Shown here: positions 1-12,466 of the stretch, piece by piece
Position numbering within the stretch: the first letter of the stretch is position 1
Layout of the letters: each line of letters begins with the position of its first letter
Assembly (NCBI GenBank): GCA_964057225.1
Contig: OZ059899.1
Location: forward strand, 11,904,001 to 11,968,000
DNA length: 64,000 bases
Reading direction: 5' to 3'
DNA from: Auanema rhodensis
Lineage: Eukaryota > Nematoda > Chromadorea > Rhabditida > Rhabditidae
The notes under the pieces: model-generated
What the model was told of the DNA's origin: nothing
Seen by the model: the letters and a program-made list of their open reading frames with translations, nothing else
The model's database searches: none
Translations under genes and position numbers: made by a program

Positions 1-225
1 AGTTTTCATAGCGACGTCCATAGCACTGTTGACAGCTTGACATAAGTTCATCTTAGTAAGATCTCCTCCTTAACAAAAAAGTTTATTTCTAATCGAAAGA
101 TATATACACGAACCATTAAGGCTAGGAGAAGCAACTGATGGTTGAAAAGTAAAATGAGCTGCCGATCGTGTTTGAGCTAATGGAATAACTCCCCTAGTTG
201 TTAAAGAAAGTACTCGTGAAGCCAT
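1..225 (-). CDS. BCKDHB: Branched-chain alpha-keto acid dehydrogenase E1 beta, 5' end (partial)
   Basis: This is the beta subunit of the E1 decarboxylase of the mitochondrial branched-chain 2-oxoacid dehydrogenase complex, which oxidises the keto acids of Leu, Ile and Val. The start codon is at 225-223 on the minus strand. The first exon gives MASRVLSLTTRGVIPLAQTR and a Ser/Ala/Arg-rich stretch typical of a mitochondrial targeting peptide. An intron of about 45 bases lies near 64-108. The second exon reads KMNLCQAVNSAMDVAMKT, matching the family's conserved start of the mature domain (KMNLFQ..NSAMD). The gene runs off the left edge, so the thiamine-pyrophosphate-interface and transketolase C-terminal regions are not visible. 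It lies about 300 bases downstream of ZC3H15 on the same strand, so the two could be co-transcribed. Pyruvate dehydrogenase E1 beta is the main alternative, but the KMNL..AV start fits BCKDHB better. Confidence 0.75.
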
Positions 226-523
226 ATCTTAGATTAGTTCCATTAAAAGAAGAAAATTGTAAAAACAACGAAAGATACATGGCGTTATCACGCAATGAAA
301 GAAAAAAAAGGAAAAAGAAAAGTGCTCATTTATAATCATAAATAAGATGATACTCAAGAGCCACCACGGCTTGTAACCACCAATACAAAAAAAAAATTTC
401 AGCAAACGAAGATAATAATATTTCGTGCTAATAACAACGGACGTGCCCATTTAAAACAAAATAATTCTCTCAAAAGTTGAAATCTAACACGAATGAAAAT
501 GAAAATGAAATTTTCAATCAGCA
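226..523. other. Short same-strand intergenic spacer
   Basis: This stretch lies between the stop of ZC3H15 and the start of BCKDHB, both on the minus strand. Read on the minus strand it is pyrimidine-rich near the BCKDHB start (runs of ttctt/tttt), which would suit a trans-splice acceptor. No ORF here looks coding. Confidence 0.5.
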
Positions 524-2072
524 TTAGCTTGCTGAGGCAGACGCGTCGTTTTCATCTTCAGAATCTAAGCCTTCTACGTCCTCTACGTCGAACAAATCTT
601 CATTGATAGCCATTTGGGCAACACCGGCTGCAAGTCAATTATTTTGAAAGCAGCGATAGCGTTGAAAACTAACCACCAAGAGCATCAGCGCCTGAAGCGG
701 CCTCCTCATCTTCGTCCATACCCTCAAACTTGAAGAAGTTGGCATCGATTTCAAAGATATTCTCATTAGCCTGTAAAAGGAATATACGAATTAAAATTAG
801 AGAAATAAATAACCTCGGCATCTTCTCTTTCATAACAGACATCATCAGCTTCGTCGTCGTCGGCAATAAGATCGGCGTTGAAAGTAAACAAATCTCTTCC
901 TGTCATTCCCAACTTAAATAATTAATAAAAATGACTGATAAAATCTCTAATTCAATTACAGCTTTTCCCATTTTAACTTTTTCCTTCTTGGCTTTCATAT
1001 CAGCTTCTTCTTTTTCTTTCTTCTCTCTCAGCTTCTTCTTCTTCCAGGCAACAAAGGATTGAAGGGTAATCTTGGTAAGATTCTTCGAAGAAAGAGCGGC
1101 TCGCTAAATATCAGATGTTAAATATATGCCAAAACTAAGCCTAATTTACTTCTTTCTCGATTAATTCTTCGAGACTGATCTCATTTTCCTTCTTCTGGTC
1201 TTCCATCTTCTTTCTATCCTTCTTCAGAATATATCTGACATTGAACAATGTAATTACTTTAACCATAAGTCTTCATACCCTTCTGGAAGACAATGACGAT
1301 ATTGGCATTTATCTCCACCATTGGGACACTCCCAGAACCATCCGTATTTAGATTCTTCTACAGCTTGAATGAAGTATTTGCACTGGAAAATAAACCAAAT
1401 TTAAGAATTATCTTAGGTTATACATACCACAATTGAAGTAAGAGCCTTATTAGCTGCAGTTTGTTTCTGATCAACAACGGTCTTCAATTTGTCTTCATCC
1501 CAGTCGTCCATGTTATCTAAAACTGTTCGTTATCAGAACTTTTAAAATAAAAAAAATTAAACCTGCTCCTTCTTCACCAAGATCTCTGCTGTCGACATAA
1601 AGATTCTTCTTAACAGTCTTCTGCTCTACGGCAAGATCGTGACTGAACTTACACTTGCTTCCCTTGTGGCACATACCTTGTTTGAAGAACAAACAAACTA
1701 TAGATTTAGGATCAACCTCTGCAGAACAGTAAAATAAACTGGGTAAAAGGCTGAACAAAACCTTTGCCAACTTTTTGTTCTACTGGTCTCAGGAGATTAT
1801 TCAGATCGAGAAGGGGATCAATATCCTTCTCCTTCTTCTTAGCTAGAGCATCTGCTAACAACTTCTCCTTACTCTGATTATTTCCACGAATCTTGAAAAT
1901 TAAAAATAGCTTAAACTTGGTAAAAATTAAACAGTACTTGACTTTGAACTTGTTGGACATATTTTTGATTCTTATTACCCTTCTTGTTTTTTAAACCAAA
2001 TGTTTTGTCCTCGATAATTTTCTCCTTACGTTTCTGCTCAGTTTTCTTACTTGCTTGTTGTTTGGGAGGCAT
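524..2072 (-). CDS. ZC3H15: Zinc finger CCCH domain protein 15 / DRG family-regulatory protein 1
   Basis: In other species this cytosolic protein (DFRP1, yeast Tma46) binds and stabilises the translational GTPase DRG1. The model starts at 2072 with [20 protein letters not shown] and continues [13 protein letters not shown], the signature N-terminus of the family. Short introns of about 45 bases separate the exons. The first CCCH finger (C-x7-C-x5-C-x3-[20 protein letters not shown]) is encoded near 1629-1695. The second (C-x17-C-x6-C-x3-H, containing [13 protein letters not shown]) is near 1285-1384. A lysine/glutamate-rich coiled segment follows. The C-terminus is acidic, ending ...[11 protein letters not shown] and TAA at 526-524. 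Protein length is about 370-390 residues. It is divergent from SFT2 with 261 bases between the start codons. Confidence is high because the N-terminal motif and both fingers match in order. Confidence 0.9.
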
Positions 2073-2333
2073 TTCGTAAAGCTAAAATAAATTGAAATTG
2101 AAATTAAAATCAACTGTTAAGAAGAATTAAAATTAAAATTTTAAGAAGTTAGGTAATGATAATCAAAAATTACGTCAGCACATTAAAGGCGCACTTCGAT
2201 TCCGTTGACGCAATTTGTTAAAACAGTTTTCTGTATTGGATAATATCATAAATACATGTTTTATTAAATTATTGTATTTAGCATTAAGGTATTCAAATTC
2301 TTTTTTTTCTATATAGTAGTTTAACATTTAGGC
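2073..2333. promoter_or_regulatory. Shared upstream region of ZC3H15 (-) and SFT2 (+)
   Basis: This 261-base gap separates two divergent start codons, so it must hold both 5' ends. It contains a small GC-richer island (about 2168-2215, 'aggcgcacttcgattccgtt') in otherwise AT-rich DNA. A pyrimidine tract followed by tttag at 2320-2330, just before the SFT2 ATG, looks like a trans-splice acceptor. The regulatory role is inferred from position only. Confidence 0.45.
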
Positions 2334-3042
2334 ATGTTTGGTAGCATGAGAAATTCTGAAAACACAGCAGAGTATAATAGAGAGGAGCAATCGAGCGGTT
2401 TTGGAGTTACTGCTGAAGCTCCAGCACAGGTTAATTTTCATTGAAATTGTATTGTCTATTATTTAATTATGTTGCAGACGCAAACTACATCATTATCATG
2501 GGAAACACGCATTCAGTGTTTTGTGGGGTGTTTTATTTTATCTATTATCAGCTCCTTCTGCGTACGTCCCTCTTTATATAAAAAAAATTATTTAAGACTT
2601 AAGCTTTAGGCTAATTACTTGTTGCTTCTAACTAAGCTCACGGGTTTCTGCATAATGACTTCTATTGGTGCTGTTTTGTCTTTATTGAGCACTTGCTTTT
2701 TGATGGGGCCTGTTGGACAGATTAAAAAAATGTTTGATAGCAGCCGCTGGTTGGCTTCCGTTTTGTATATAACTTTAATTCTAATGACACTTATATCAGG
2801 TAATCAAATCCTTTTATAAATACACGTTGTATTTCTACATTTATTTATTCTCTTTTATTTTAAGGACTTTTATTGAAGAATGCTCCGCTGGCCGTTATTT
2901 GTACAATTGGACAATATCTTGCTATGGCTTGGTACTCATTATCGTATATCCCATATGCCAGGTCATTCACTTTTTTTATTTCCACAATGATCTATTTTAT
3001 TTCAGAGAAACCGTAGCACGAGTAGTCTGCTCTTGTGTGTAA
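2334..3042 (+). CDS. SFT2-domain vesicle transport membrane protein
   Basis: This is a small four-helix membrane protein of the SFT2/Got1 family, which acts in endosome-to-Golgi retrograde fusion. The ATG at 2334 opens a polar N-terminus (MFGSMRNSENTAEYNREEQS). A second exon carries SLSWETRIQCFVGCFILS, matching the conserved LSWxTRIxGF entry to the first membrane helix. The third exon holds helix 2 and the hallmark STCFLMGPVGQIKKMF. The fourth holds helices 3-4 and WYSLSYIPYAR, equivalent to the family's WYSLSFIPFAR. The last exon ends VVCSCV, stop at 3040-3042. Exon phases join cleanly across four short introns. Length is about 165 residues, usual for the family (human SFT2D1-3 are 159-215). 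The paralogue cannot be decided. Confidence 0.9.
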
Positions 3043-5478
3043 AATCTTTGTACAGCTTTTTGCAAGATCACATCAAACTTTTGATTAGACATGTTTGTAA
3101 TTATTGTTTTTGCTTTCTTTCATTTTGAAATCATTTCCATGAGCTAAGTCGATATAATCTTAATATCATTCCTAATTAATTGTCGATTAATATTGATACA
3201 GATATATACATTTTAAGACATTTTTCTTATTTAATGACATTTGGTTCGATACCAAACAATATGTCTTTCTTGAATTTTAGCTGTCTATTTACTATGCTCA
3301 TCAATTTAATGCTGGATGTTATGAGGTAAGGATCTAATTCAAATAGTTCAACCAATCCGTCTGTTGTCTCTTCCTCTTCTCTGTCTTTTCCTCTGCGTCA
3401 CTACTAAAAAGGGCGCGTTCTCTTTGTCTTCTCCCAAGCAGTTGGGTAGCGATGCGCATGCCGATACCGTTTTTCGTGTAATTTTTCGATCATATCTTAT
3501 TTCTAGTTTCATAAGAAAGAACAAGCATTTGACCTATTCTGTTGATTTTATCCCATTTTTCAGTTTTACTCCCCCCATCGTTAAGCGAGAATTTACTTGT
3601 ACATTCATCATCCTTTCCAGCTTATGTTTAACATTATGTTTTATGGATCCCAGATTGTTGTTTGGAGCCTCTAATTACCCTCGAGGGGAAATCGGGCTTC
3701 ATCTGCCACTTGATTAGCTTTTCTAGCAGACTGGTAACGGGTTCTTTCGTAACTAGACTGAATTATTGTTTTTTCCTTTTTCTTGTTATAATGACTTCTT
3801 AATTGTAAGTGATAATGTAGCAATTTCTTCCGTTGTAATGTGGCGTCTGAGAAGAAAAATGTTGTTAGGTCATCACTTAAACATGGTCCAACAAATTTGT
3901 GGGAACGAGCCCATTAAATAGAAGACTGATCGGCATCTTCTTCCCGCTTTTCTTCTTCAACTGCGTGCCCGTCTTTAGTCGCCTTGAATTTAATGAGACA
4001 ATCAATAATCGTTGTCTAGCGACATCATGGACAATAGCAAAAGACCATTATTTAAAATTAAGTATTACCATGTGTAACTGAAATTTGAAATATGTCACAA
4101 GCTGGAGTGAGGCATTCATTTGCATGACGAGCTTGTAGCAGCCCTTTACTTTTTTTTTCAATATATGTTTTCGATTCTCATCAGTTTTTGCTTCTGTATT
4201 CTCTTTATTATCTATTAAAGTTTTGTTTGTTTATTTGTACACATGTATCTATGGTCGTCTGTTTCAAAAATCTTAGCAAATTCTGGAAAGACCTCCGATT
4301 GATTCAGATTTATGGTAATCAACTGTTTTTTTAATTATTCATTCTTTTAATACGACTAAAATATATTTGTATAAAACGGGATTAACGAGAATTAGTTTTT
4401 TTTATTTTAATATACTGATGTAAAATATAAATTCAGGTATTCAGTCATGGAGTATTCAAAATTTCCTAACTTCTTATTTATGGTGAATATAGTAAAAAGA
4501 GTAAATAATGAAACGATTCTACTATTAAAGTCTATTCCTAAGTATTCTCTAAATATTTTCATATCACTTTTATGCTAGGCATTTACAACTTTCTTATTCT
4601 TTGTATTCTTTATAAGCTTATTAACTTTCTCTTCGCCAATACTCTTATCTTTTTTAACTTTTCAATTCCAGAAAAGAACATTAGAAAGCTTACTGGATAT
4701 TAGTATCATAACATATGACCTTTTATTAATTTTATAAAAAAATAGATGAAATATGTTATAGCTGTTTTGAACATTATTCTTTTTTTTTAGAAATAAAATT
4801 GGGCGGGTTTTTCTGGCCCTTTCCTCATGTAAAAAATGCTCCGCAACTAAAATTTGACCCAATGTCATGAAAAATTAACTCAGCTATTAAGAGTGGAGCA
4901 TCATTTCCCGTTCTACGTTGTGTTTTAATTTTGAAAATTATGTGTTATATTTAATTTTTTGTATTTTTTTATTTTCCATAACCGAGTAAACTAACTTCTC
5001 TTCTTTATTATGTTTCAACAACATTTAGTTTACAAGACAAGCGTTGTAATATTCTGTTTTAAACGAGGTCAGTCATTGTGTGGGCCAGCAATCATTTTTG
5101 AAAATATTTTGATAATACTCTTTGACGTTACGATCTGTAGTTTTTTATGGTTAATGTTTATAAGAAGATTATCTTTGCTTTGCCGCATACGTAGCGCTCC
5201 ATGATTTAAGCATTATCTCAGGTTCATTTTTATGAAAATCTATAGTATGCTCTATATTTGTTTTTATATAATTTATTAAATTATTTTAGCGATGATAAGG
5301 CAAGCCTTAACCGCTGTCTTATGTTTGTACAGCCACTATCAATTAGTGCAAATTTATGTGCTTTAATCGATGTTCAACATGAAAACTCGTTTTTTTTTCT
5401 TTTTTTCTCTTTCTTTTACTTGATGTTCTTTTAGAGTAAATTATCATCGTTTAATTTTTCTTTCTATAGTATTGGCCG
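3043..5478. other. 2.4-kb gap without a supportable gene
   Basis: The region contains the 3' end of SFT2 and the upstream region of the Q-rich TLE-like gene. It is AT-rich with pyrimidine runs. The longest ORF (about 3364-3717) lacks an ATG start, has CT-rich low-complexity composition and resembles no family I know. Upstream non-coding exons or enhancers of the following gene could lie here, but I see no specific signal. Confidence 0.4.
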
Positions 5479-6920
5479 ATGTCACAGTTTCCTGACCATG
5501 TAGATGCAATTCAAAGGGAATTATCCCAATTGCATCAACAAATTCAGCAGAATAAGGAAAGAATTGAGCAAATGAAATCTGTAAGTTTTACTTTTACCCT
5601 TTTTTAGTTTCTTCCTTTTTTTTCAGGAAAATGCTGTTCAAAGTAAACAAGTTCAAAGCATGATAGAGCAACATCAAAATGGAACTGTATGAACCTAACT
5701 TTAGTTTTCCTTGCAATTGTTTTTTTCAGAGGGAACTTGGTACTGCACAAAAACAACAAGAGAAATTAATGGCTTTTCAAGCACAGTATTTACCTGTTGC
5801 CCCTCCTGAAATACAGGTAATTTTCTGATCAATCTTCTTTGAAAATTAATCTTTCCTTTTCAAGTTGTTAATAAGTGCGGAAATAGAAAAGGCGAAACAG
5901 CAATTGCAAGTTGAAATTCAAGCATCCGTCATGAATGGTATGATGGGAGGAGTTCATATGCCTGCAGCTGCCATGATGATGGCACAAGCTGCTCAGGCGC
6001 AAGCAGTTCAAGCTGCTGCAGCACAAGCACAAGCACAACACGTTGCTCAGTCTCAAGCTGCCAGGTAATTTATCTGTTTTAGTTTCGTGTTTATATTTTT
6101 TCTTAGAACTAATATGATGGGTGCTTCACCCAGAATGAGTAAGCCAAATGGTATGCCAAACGGTATGTCAGCTATGCAAGGTAAAGCTTAACCTTTCTTT
6201 GCTTTTTTCATCAGTCAATATAGGTATGAATGGGATGGCTGCTATGGCTATGCAGAGTCAAATGATGGCCCATATGCCACCTTCAATGGCGCAACAATTA
6301 CAAGGTTTGATTGAAATATTTATGTGCCTCCTCTAACTTTTATTTTAAAGCAATGGCCGCATTCAGCGGAATGGGAATGGGAATTCCACCGATGCCAGGA
6401 TTTTCACCAGCTCAAATGGCTGCACTTCAGGTGGGAAATACTCCTTACCTTTTTTAATTTTGATATCTAATCATTGTTTTTATTTTAGGGTATGAACGGA
6501 ATGCAACATCACATGATGCCTCCAATGAGTGCACCAAATCAAGCTGCTGCTGCAGCAATGGCTCAAGCTGCCGCTATGGCCCCACATGTAACACAATAAA
6601 CGTTTTAATTTTTTTCTATAGAGTATATTACAGATGAATCTCTCCGTGTCAACACCTTCTCGAAACCATTCAAATGGTCCCCTGTCCGGAACTCGCACTC
6701 CTCAAGCTATGAATTCTCCACGTCCAATGATTTCACAACAAAAGGTAAGTGAATTTCCCTGTCGCTGATACTCGGATGTCTTCAGACTGAGAGTCAGCCG
6801 CTACAGGTTATACCTTCTAATATTTGTGTTTCGGTGAAGGACGAACACAAAGAAAGGTCTCCTACCGAGGATAAGAAACAAATATCTCCCTCATCTGATG
6901 ATACAGTTGCTGTTGCCTAG
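5479..6920 (+). CDS. Groucho/TLE N-domain-like, Q/A/M-rich protein (possible TLE5/AES or LSY-22 homologue)
   Basis: Groucho/TLE proteins are transcriptional co-repressors; short members (TLE5/AES, worm LSY-22) have only the N-terminal Q domain, which oligomerises. Here the ATG at 5479 follows a tttctatag acceptor-like site by nine bases. Residues about 1-110 form a Gln/Glu-rich coiled coil (DHVDAIQRELSQLHQQIQQN ...), ending PPEIQLLISAEIEKAKQQLQ. That resembles the LSQEHQQQVxxAIERAKQ end of the TLE Q domain. Ala/Gln-rich and Met/Gly-rich segments follow (MMMAQAAQAQ, MNGMAAMAMQ). The polar tail contains VKDEHKERSPTEDKK, with a stop at 6918-6920. The total is about 300 residues over roughly nine exons. 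No WD40 repeats follow before the convergent ETFA gene, so it is a short form. Coding status is near certain; the family assignment is moderate. Confidence 0.6.
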
Positions 6921-7555
6921 TCTGAAAACCATTTTTGGTTATTTCGTAAATGAGATTATGTTTATTTTATTAATTATCTCATCTTTTTACTCATCCGCTA
7001 CTTCTTATTGTAACATGTGAAACTTTATTCTTCGTAACGTAACATCTTTCTTAGAATCTTTAGTAGAAGTAGTAATAGGGATAGTCTGCCGCTCAAAAAA
7101 ATACCATCCTATGCTAGTTTGTCTTTGTTTCATACTTTGTTTATTGTTACTCCATCATATCGAAAAAGGAAACACGGGTCAGGTAATCCCGAGATCTTGT
7201 AATATAATATTCTAACCAACCTTACAAGCCTCTCTATATGGCATATTATCTGAATTTACTAATCTTCGTGCCTATATCTTATTTGTTTTAAACTCTTCGG
7301 TTAAAAACACTTCAGTTATAAAGATAATCGCGCGCAGCCAACAAATCACGTTGTACTTTGCGATGTGTAGTTTAAGAGTGATCTCTCGGGTGTTATTATG
7401 TTTTTTATGTCAATTGCAATGAAATTTTAAATATATTAATGTGTTCATATACAATTATATAATCAAATATTTATAATACCAGAAGAGTTTCTAAATACAC
7501 GTGGTGATGTAAAAAATATTTATAATCTAACTAAGATTCATAGTAGTTCACCCAT
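6921..7555. other. Intergenic space between convergent 3' ends
   Basis: Both 3' untranslated regions (TLE-like gene on plus, ETFA on minus) should lie here. The sequence is AT-rich with no credible ORF. Confidence 0.45.
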
Positions 7556-8943
<1,388 letters not shown>

Positions 8944-9393
8944 GCTAAATGAAATACGATTAATATGAAAAGTAAACTTTATATAATACAACACAAAGAA
9001 CTGAGCAAAATCCAAAGTCCGTTATCACGGGAATGGAAGAAAGAAGGAATAGAATCAGGGCGCGCTTTCTTAACAGACCTTTACTACTTAATATTTAATA
9101 TTGTATTCAACAAGCTTCTCATATAACAAAAACAAACCTTATCTACTTAAACTTCAGGATATGTAAGTGAAATGTTTTTTAAATAAAACTTTCCTAACAA
9201 TTTTATATTTTTTTCACATATTTTACCAAAATTAAAATATCAAAAACTTTTTTAACAAACAATGAACAATATTATTAAGAACAATAAGAGGAATGAAAAT
9301 AATAGCTGAAAATGATATTTCAAATGATAGATCAGGGAAACGGCATTTAAATTAAATAAAAACACAATTAAACGCAGCTAAAATAGAAGTATA
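8944..9393. other. Same-strand spacer upstream of ETFA
   Basis: AT-rich 450-base gap between the ETFA start and the stop of the next minus-strand gene. A GC-richer patch (about 9012-9065, 'gttatcacgggaatgg', 'cagggcgcgc') lies just upstream of the ETFA start and may belong to its promoter. No ORF is supportable. Confidence 0.4.
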
Positions 9394-10203
9394 TTATATG
9401 TCGCTATATGCAGTATGTCGGGTTCCTAATTTGGGCGGCTTAGGTTTAGTGTGAGGAGGAGGGGGAGCAGGGCGAGTTACAACCGTTTCTGACTGATGCT
9501 TTTTTTGATTTAAGTCGTAATCATTGAATAGTTCGAATGAATCTCTTTCTAATCGATTGAGAATGTTCTTTGTTTGTTGATCAGTATATACAATAGAAGA
9601 TCTTCTATAATGACCGTTCTCTGTAGGCATCAGTAGTATCACCTGAATTTTGATAAATGTTCTGATAAGAATAAATAAATGTGAAAACAATAACTTTTAG
9701 TTCGAATTGACTAAATCAAACAGCATTATCAACGGTTTTTTTCGATTTGAGAACATAACAGAACGCTTTTACCTGAGGTGTCGGACGATGTTCATTTACT
9801 TGTAGCCAATCTTTAGCTTTATAAAATAGACACCTCCATCCAAAAGCACTTAATCTTATAATAGCAAGAACCTAAAAAGCATTGTAAATTTTATGTTTAT
9901 TGTCTCAAAAAGCTTTTTTGATGATTCTATTTAGAAGTTTTAATGTGAGCATACCAATAAAACACATAAAAACACTAGGGTAATTTTAATGAAGGCTGAC
10001 AAGGAAATTGCTTCAGTTACTATAGCATCAACTTCTGCTGAAACTTTTAAAATGTAAATCTCAGGGATTGTTCAAAGATATTAACCTGTTATGTTTTGTG
10101 AGAGCCGTGTAAATTCGCTTTCAAATTTATCACCCAAATCTCCAGCTTTATCAGTTACTGATTTAAATAACTTAGTACCCAAATTATTTATCATACCACT
10201 CAT
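9394..10203 (-). CDS. Unrecognised single-pass membrane protein with proline-rich tail
   Basis: I do not recognise the family. The start at 10203 gives MSGMINNLGTKLFKSVTDKA, an amphipathic N-terminus. A second exon (AEVDAIVTEAISLSAFIKIT...) leads into one hydrophobic helix of about 22 residues (TLVFLCVLLVLAIIRL). A Trp/Lys-containing juxtamembrane stretch (GWRCLFYKAKDWLQVNEHRP) follows. The tail begins VILLMPTENGHYRRSSIVYT after an intron of about 130 bases (9647-9773). It contains RPAPPPPHTKPKPPK, a possible SH3-ligand proline cluster, and ends TAYSDI before TAA at 9396-9394. Length is about 182 residues. Three or four splice junctions keep frame, which supports a real gene. Topology and function are inference only. 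Confidence 0.65.
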
Positions 10204-11397
10204 TTACTATATAAAACTATTTTTTCATTTAAAAAAGAACGAAAAATAAGATCTGAAAGGCATCATTTGTTAAAAATCAAAGAACATTGAATTAGAGATG
10301 ACACATAGAACGAACAATAAACGTAAAAAAAACAAACAGTTCAAGTAAAATATGAAATATTAGTATTCAGAGAACGATTATGAACATATTTCGTTAAATA
10401 TACGGACGAAAATCTTTTGTCTTTCATAAACTTGACCATAAATCCATGTTATCTAGAGAAATTACAAAATAAAAAAGTTTGAAAAGACAAAACGTCCAAT
10501 ATTGTCTACAGAGTTCTTGTCAGAACGGAACTTGTTCCAACAAATCACATTAAAATTTTTGTTGATCAGACCTTTTGAAAGTATGAATGAATCACTGTTA
10601 TTTCTTCCAAATTCAAAGTTTCAGAATATTGTCTCCTTTTATGACATGTCATTTGACTTTATTTTTTATTGAAAAATAATCTAAAATTTGAAAAAAAAAA
10701 GAATTTCAATAGAATAGAGAATAGATTTGGGAAATGATTGTTTCTTTTTGTTCCTCAGATGGTATTATGTTCTTTGGCAACTAGTTTAGTTAGAAGATGA
10801 AAAAAGGTGTGAAAAAGCTTTGAAGTGGTAGTAATATCGGAATTTGGTTAAATAACGAGATGAATGGCTAAAAGAAGGAAGGAAAGAACCGGCTAACAGT
10901 ATATCGGAACATCTGTTTAAGTATAAGAAGTAAGTTAAACTTGTAAAAAGAAAAAGAATAAAAAAATCTCAAAAAAATCTGGAAAAAATAGTATTTTTCG
11001 TATATTTGTCATGATTTTCAAGTTGTTCATCGGAAGGCTTGAAAAAAGCGTTGAAGAAACTGTTGTGATGATGATGTTGTTTTGCGATTGTGACAGTTTG
11101 ACCACAACTTGTCCTCTAAGTTTAGTTTATTTTATTAAATCTCTATTATTTCAAACGTTCACAAAGAAATTAAGTACATTTTATAATATAATTTGCAAAT
11201 ATTGAGATAAAGATAGATGAAATATGGTTAAAACAAGAAGTTTTACCCTGTTAATCATTATTGTAACCGGTTATCTATTGAAACACTCGGTTATGGTTAT
11301 ATTCCCTCTTTTTATTTTTTGATCCTTGTTGAGGTTCTATATCAACAACCATGTGGTTGAGTCATCAAGGTATGATCTTCAGTACAAACATGGATTT
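10204..11397. other. 1.2-kb AT-rich gap
   Basis: Nothing convincing is seen on either strand. The longest ORF (about 11011-11205, +) is low-complexity hydrophobic and unlike any family I know. Promoters of the flanking genes may lie here. Confidence 0.4.
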
Positions 11398-11658
11398 TCA
11401 CGAGTAATGTTTAAAATTTTGAGCAAAAACGGAAAATTTTTTGAATTCTTTCAGGCAAGAAAAAACTAAAGCTAGAACTCTTTGGTTTTTCGCTGATCTC
11501 AATTTGACACATGAAGACCTGCAAACATCATGAAGTATAGTGCTTTGAACCAGAAATGACAGGGCTCCTGGAGAACAAATAGCAAAGCCAACAGCTTCCT
11601 CTTGGCCGTCAGACTCATTCAGACGATCTACATTCCAAGCAATACTATCATTTGGCAC
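11398..11658 (-). CDS. Doubtful orphan exon or small ORF
   Basis: On the minus strand an open frame follows an acceptor-like cgtatag near 11668. It reads KVPNDSIAWNVDRLNESDGQ and continues EEAVGFAICSPGALSFLVQS with well-mixed, protein-like composition. There is no in-frame ATG upstream, so a 5' exon would be needed, and none is obvious because the plus-strand EF-hand gene begins at 11713. A donor-like CAG/GTCTTC follows at about 11517. It may be a terminal exon, a pseudogene remnant or chance. I do not recognise a family. Confidence 0.2.
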   Translation of the reverse strand: MPNDSIAWNVDRLNESDGQEEAVGFAICSPGALSFLVQSTILHDVCRSSCVKLRSAKNQRVLALVFSCLKEFKKFSVFAQNFKHYS

Positions 11659-11712
11659 TTTTTCCTATACGAATTCAAACTTCTTTAAATTATTTGTTTA
11701 ATTCAGAGATAA

Positions 11713-12358
11713 ATGCTTTATATAACTCTTAGTTCACTATTATTTCTTGCCAATTTCGGGAACTGTTCTCCTGTTTCTAAGAAGCTATACTTGATATCAG
11801 TGGATGGAGATTTTGCCGATCCTGATATTTTTAAAATTCTGTTGAAACAAGCTTTAAAAGAGGAAATAGATTCTTCCCTGGGTTAGTTACTTCTTCCATA
11901 TCCTAAAATCAAAAATGAATTTACATTTAGAAAATGTTGTTACTGACAGTGAAGATACAACAGAAAAAAATAAAAAACTGTTATATCCAGAGTATGTTCA
12001 TAACTTCTTTGAGGTCAATATTTATAACTTTTTTCATTCCATTTTCGGGACTTATTTACAGAAAGCTGATCAAAACAGTGACGGACAAATATCATATCTA
12101 GAATCTGAGCAGTTTGCCGTAAACCATCTAAAGATAGCAAGTGATAAGAAGTGGAAACAGTTTTTCGACGATTTCGACAAAAATGGAGACGGGAATCTTG
12201 ACATCACAGGTGAATTTCAAATAACTTCGTTTAGTAAAGTTCAAGATTCAGAATTCGCGAAATTAATGACATCATGGTATCGGGGAGACCCTAATTTGAC
12301 TTTTATTGGATATAAAGAGAAATCATCTGAAGAAGATATAAGTGCAGCTGATGTTTAA
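11713..12358 (+). CDS. Secreted EF-hand calcium-binding protein
   Basis: The ATG at 11713 lies 7 bases after a ttaattcag acceptor-like site. It opens a short hydrophobic signal peptide (MLYITLSSLLFLANFGNCSP). An acidic linker follows (VTDSEDTTEKNK). There are two EF-hand loops in the third exon: DQNSDGQISYLE (residues about 103-114) and DKNGDGNLDIT (about 140). Both have Asp at positions 1 and 5 and Gly at 6; the second loop has T-G-E instead of a clean Glu at 12, so it may be weaker. The C-terminus is polar and ends EDISAADV, with the TAA at 12356-12358 overlapping an AATAAA at 12357-12362. Length is about 180 residues over three exons. It is convergent with MCEE. The family beyond EF-hand is not recognised; an extracellular or ER calcium-binding role is inferred. 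Confidence 0.75.
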
Positions 12359-12466
12359 TAAAAATCTTTATAGGTTCTTAACATGTAAATATAAAAAATA
12401 AAATATTATGAAAACAAATACTGCGAATACAAACACTATTACAAGTATTTTTTTTCAAAGAATCTC

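Noticed and set aside
3235..3262. tRNA-like T-arm (B-box GGTTCGATACC with a perfect 5-bp stem)
   Set aside because: No A-box, D-arm or acceptor stem with proper pairing lies upstream; the sequence there is plain AT-rich DNA.
3364..3717. 117-codon ORF between SFT2 and the TLE-like gene
   Set aside because: Starts with TTG, CT-rich low complexity, no family resemblance and no splice support.
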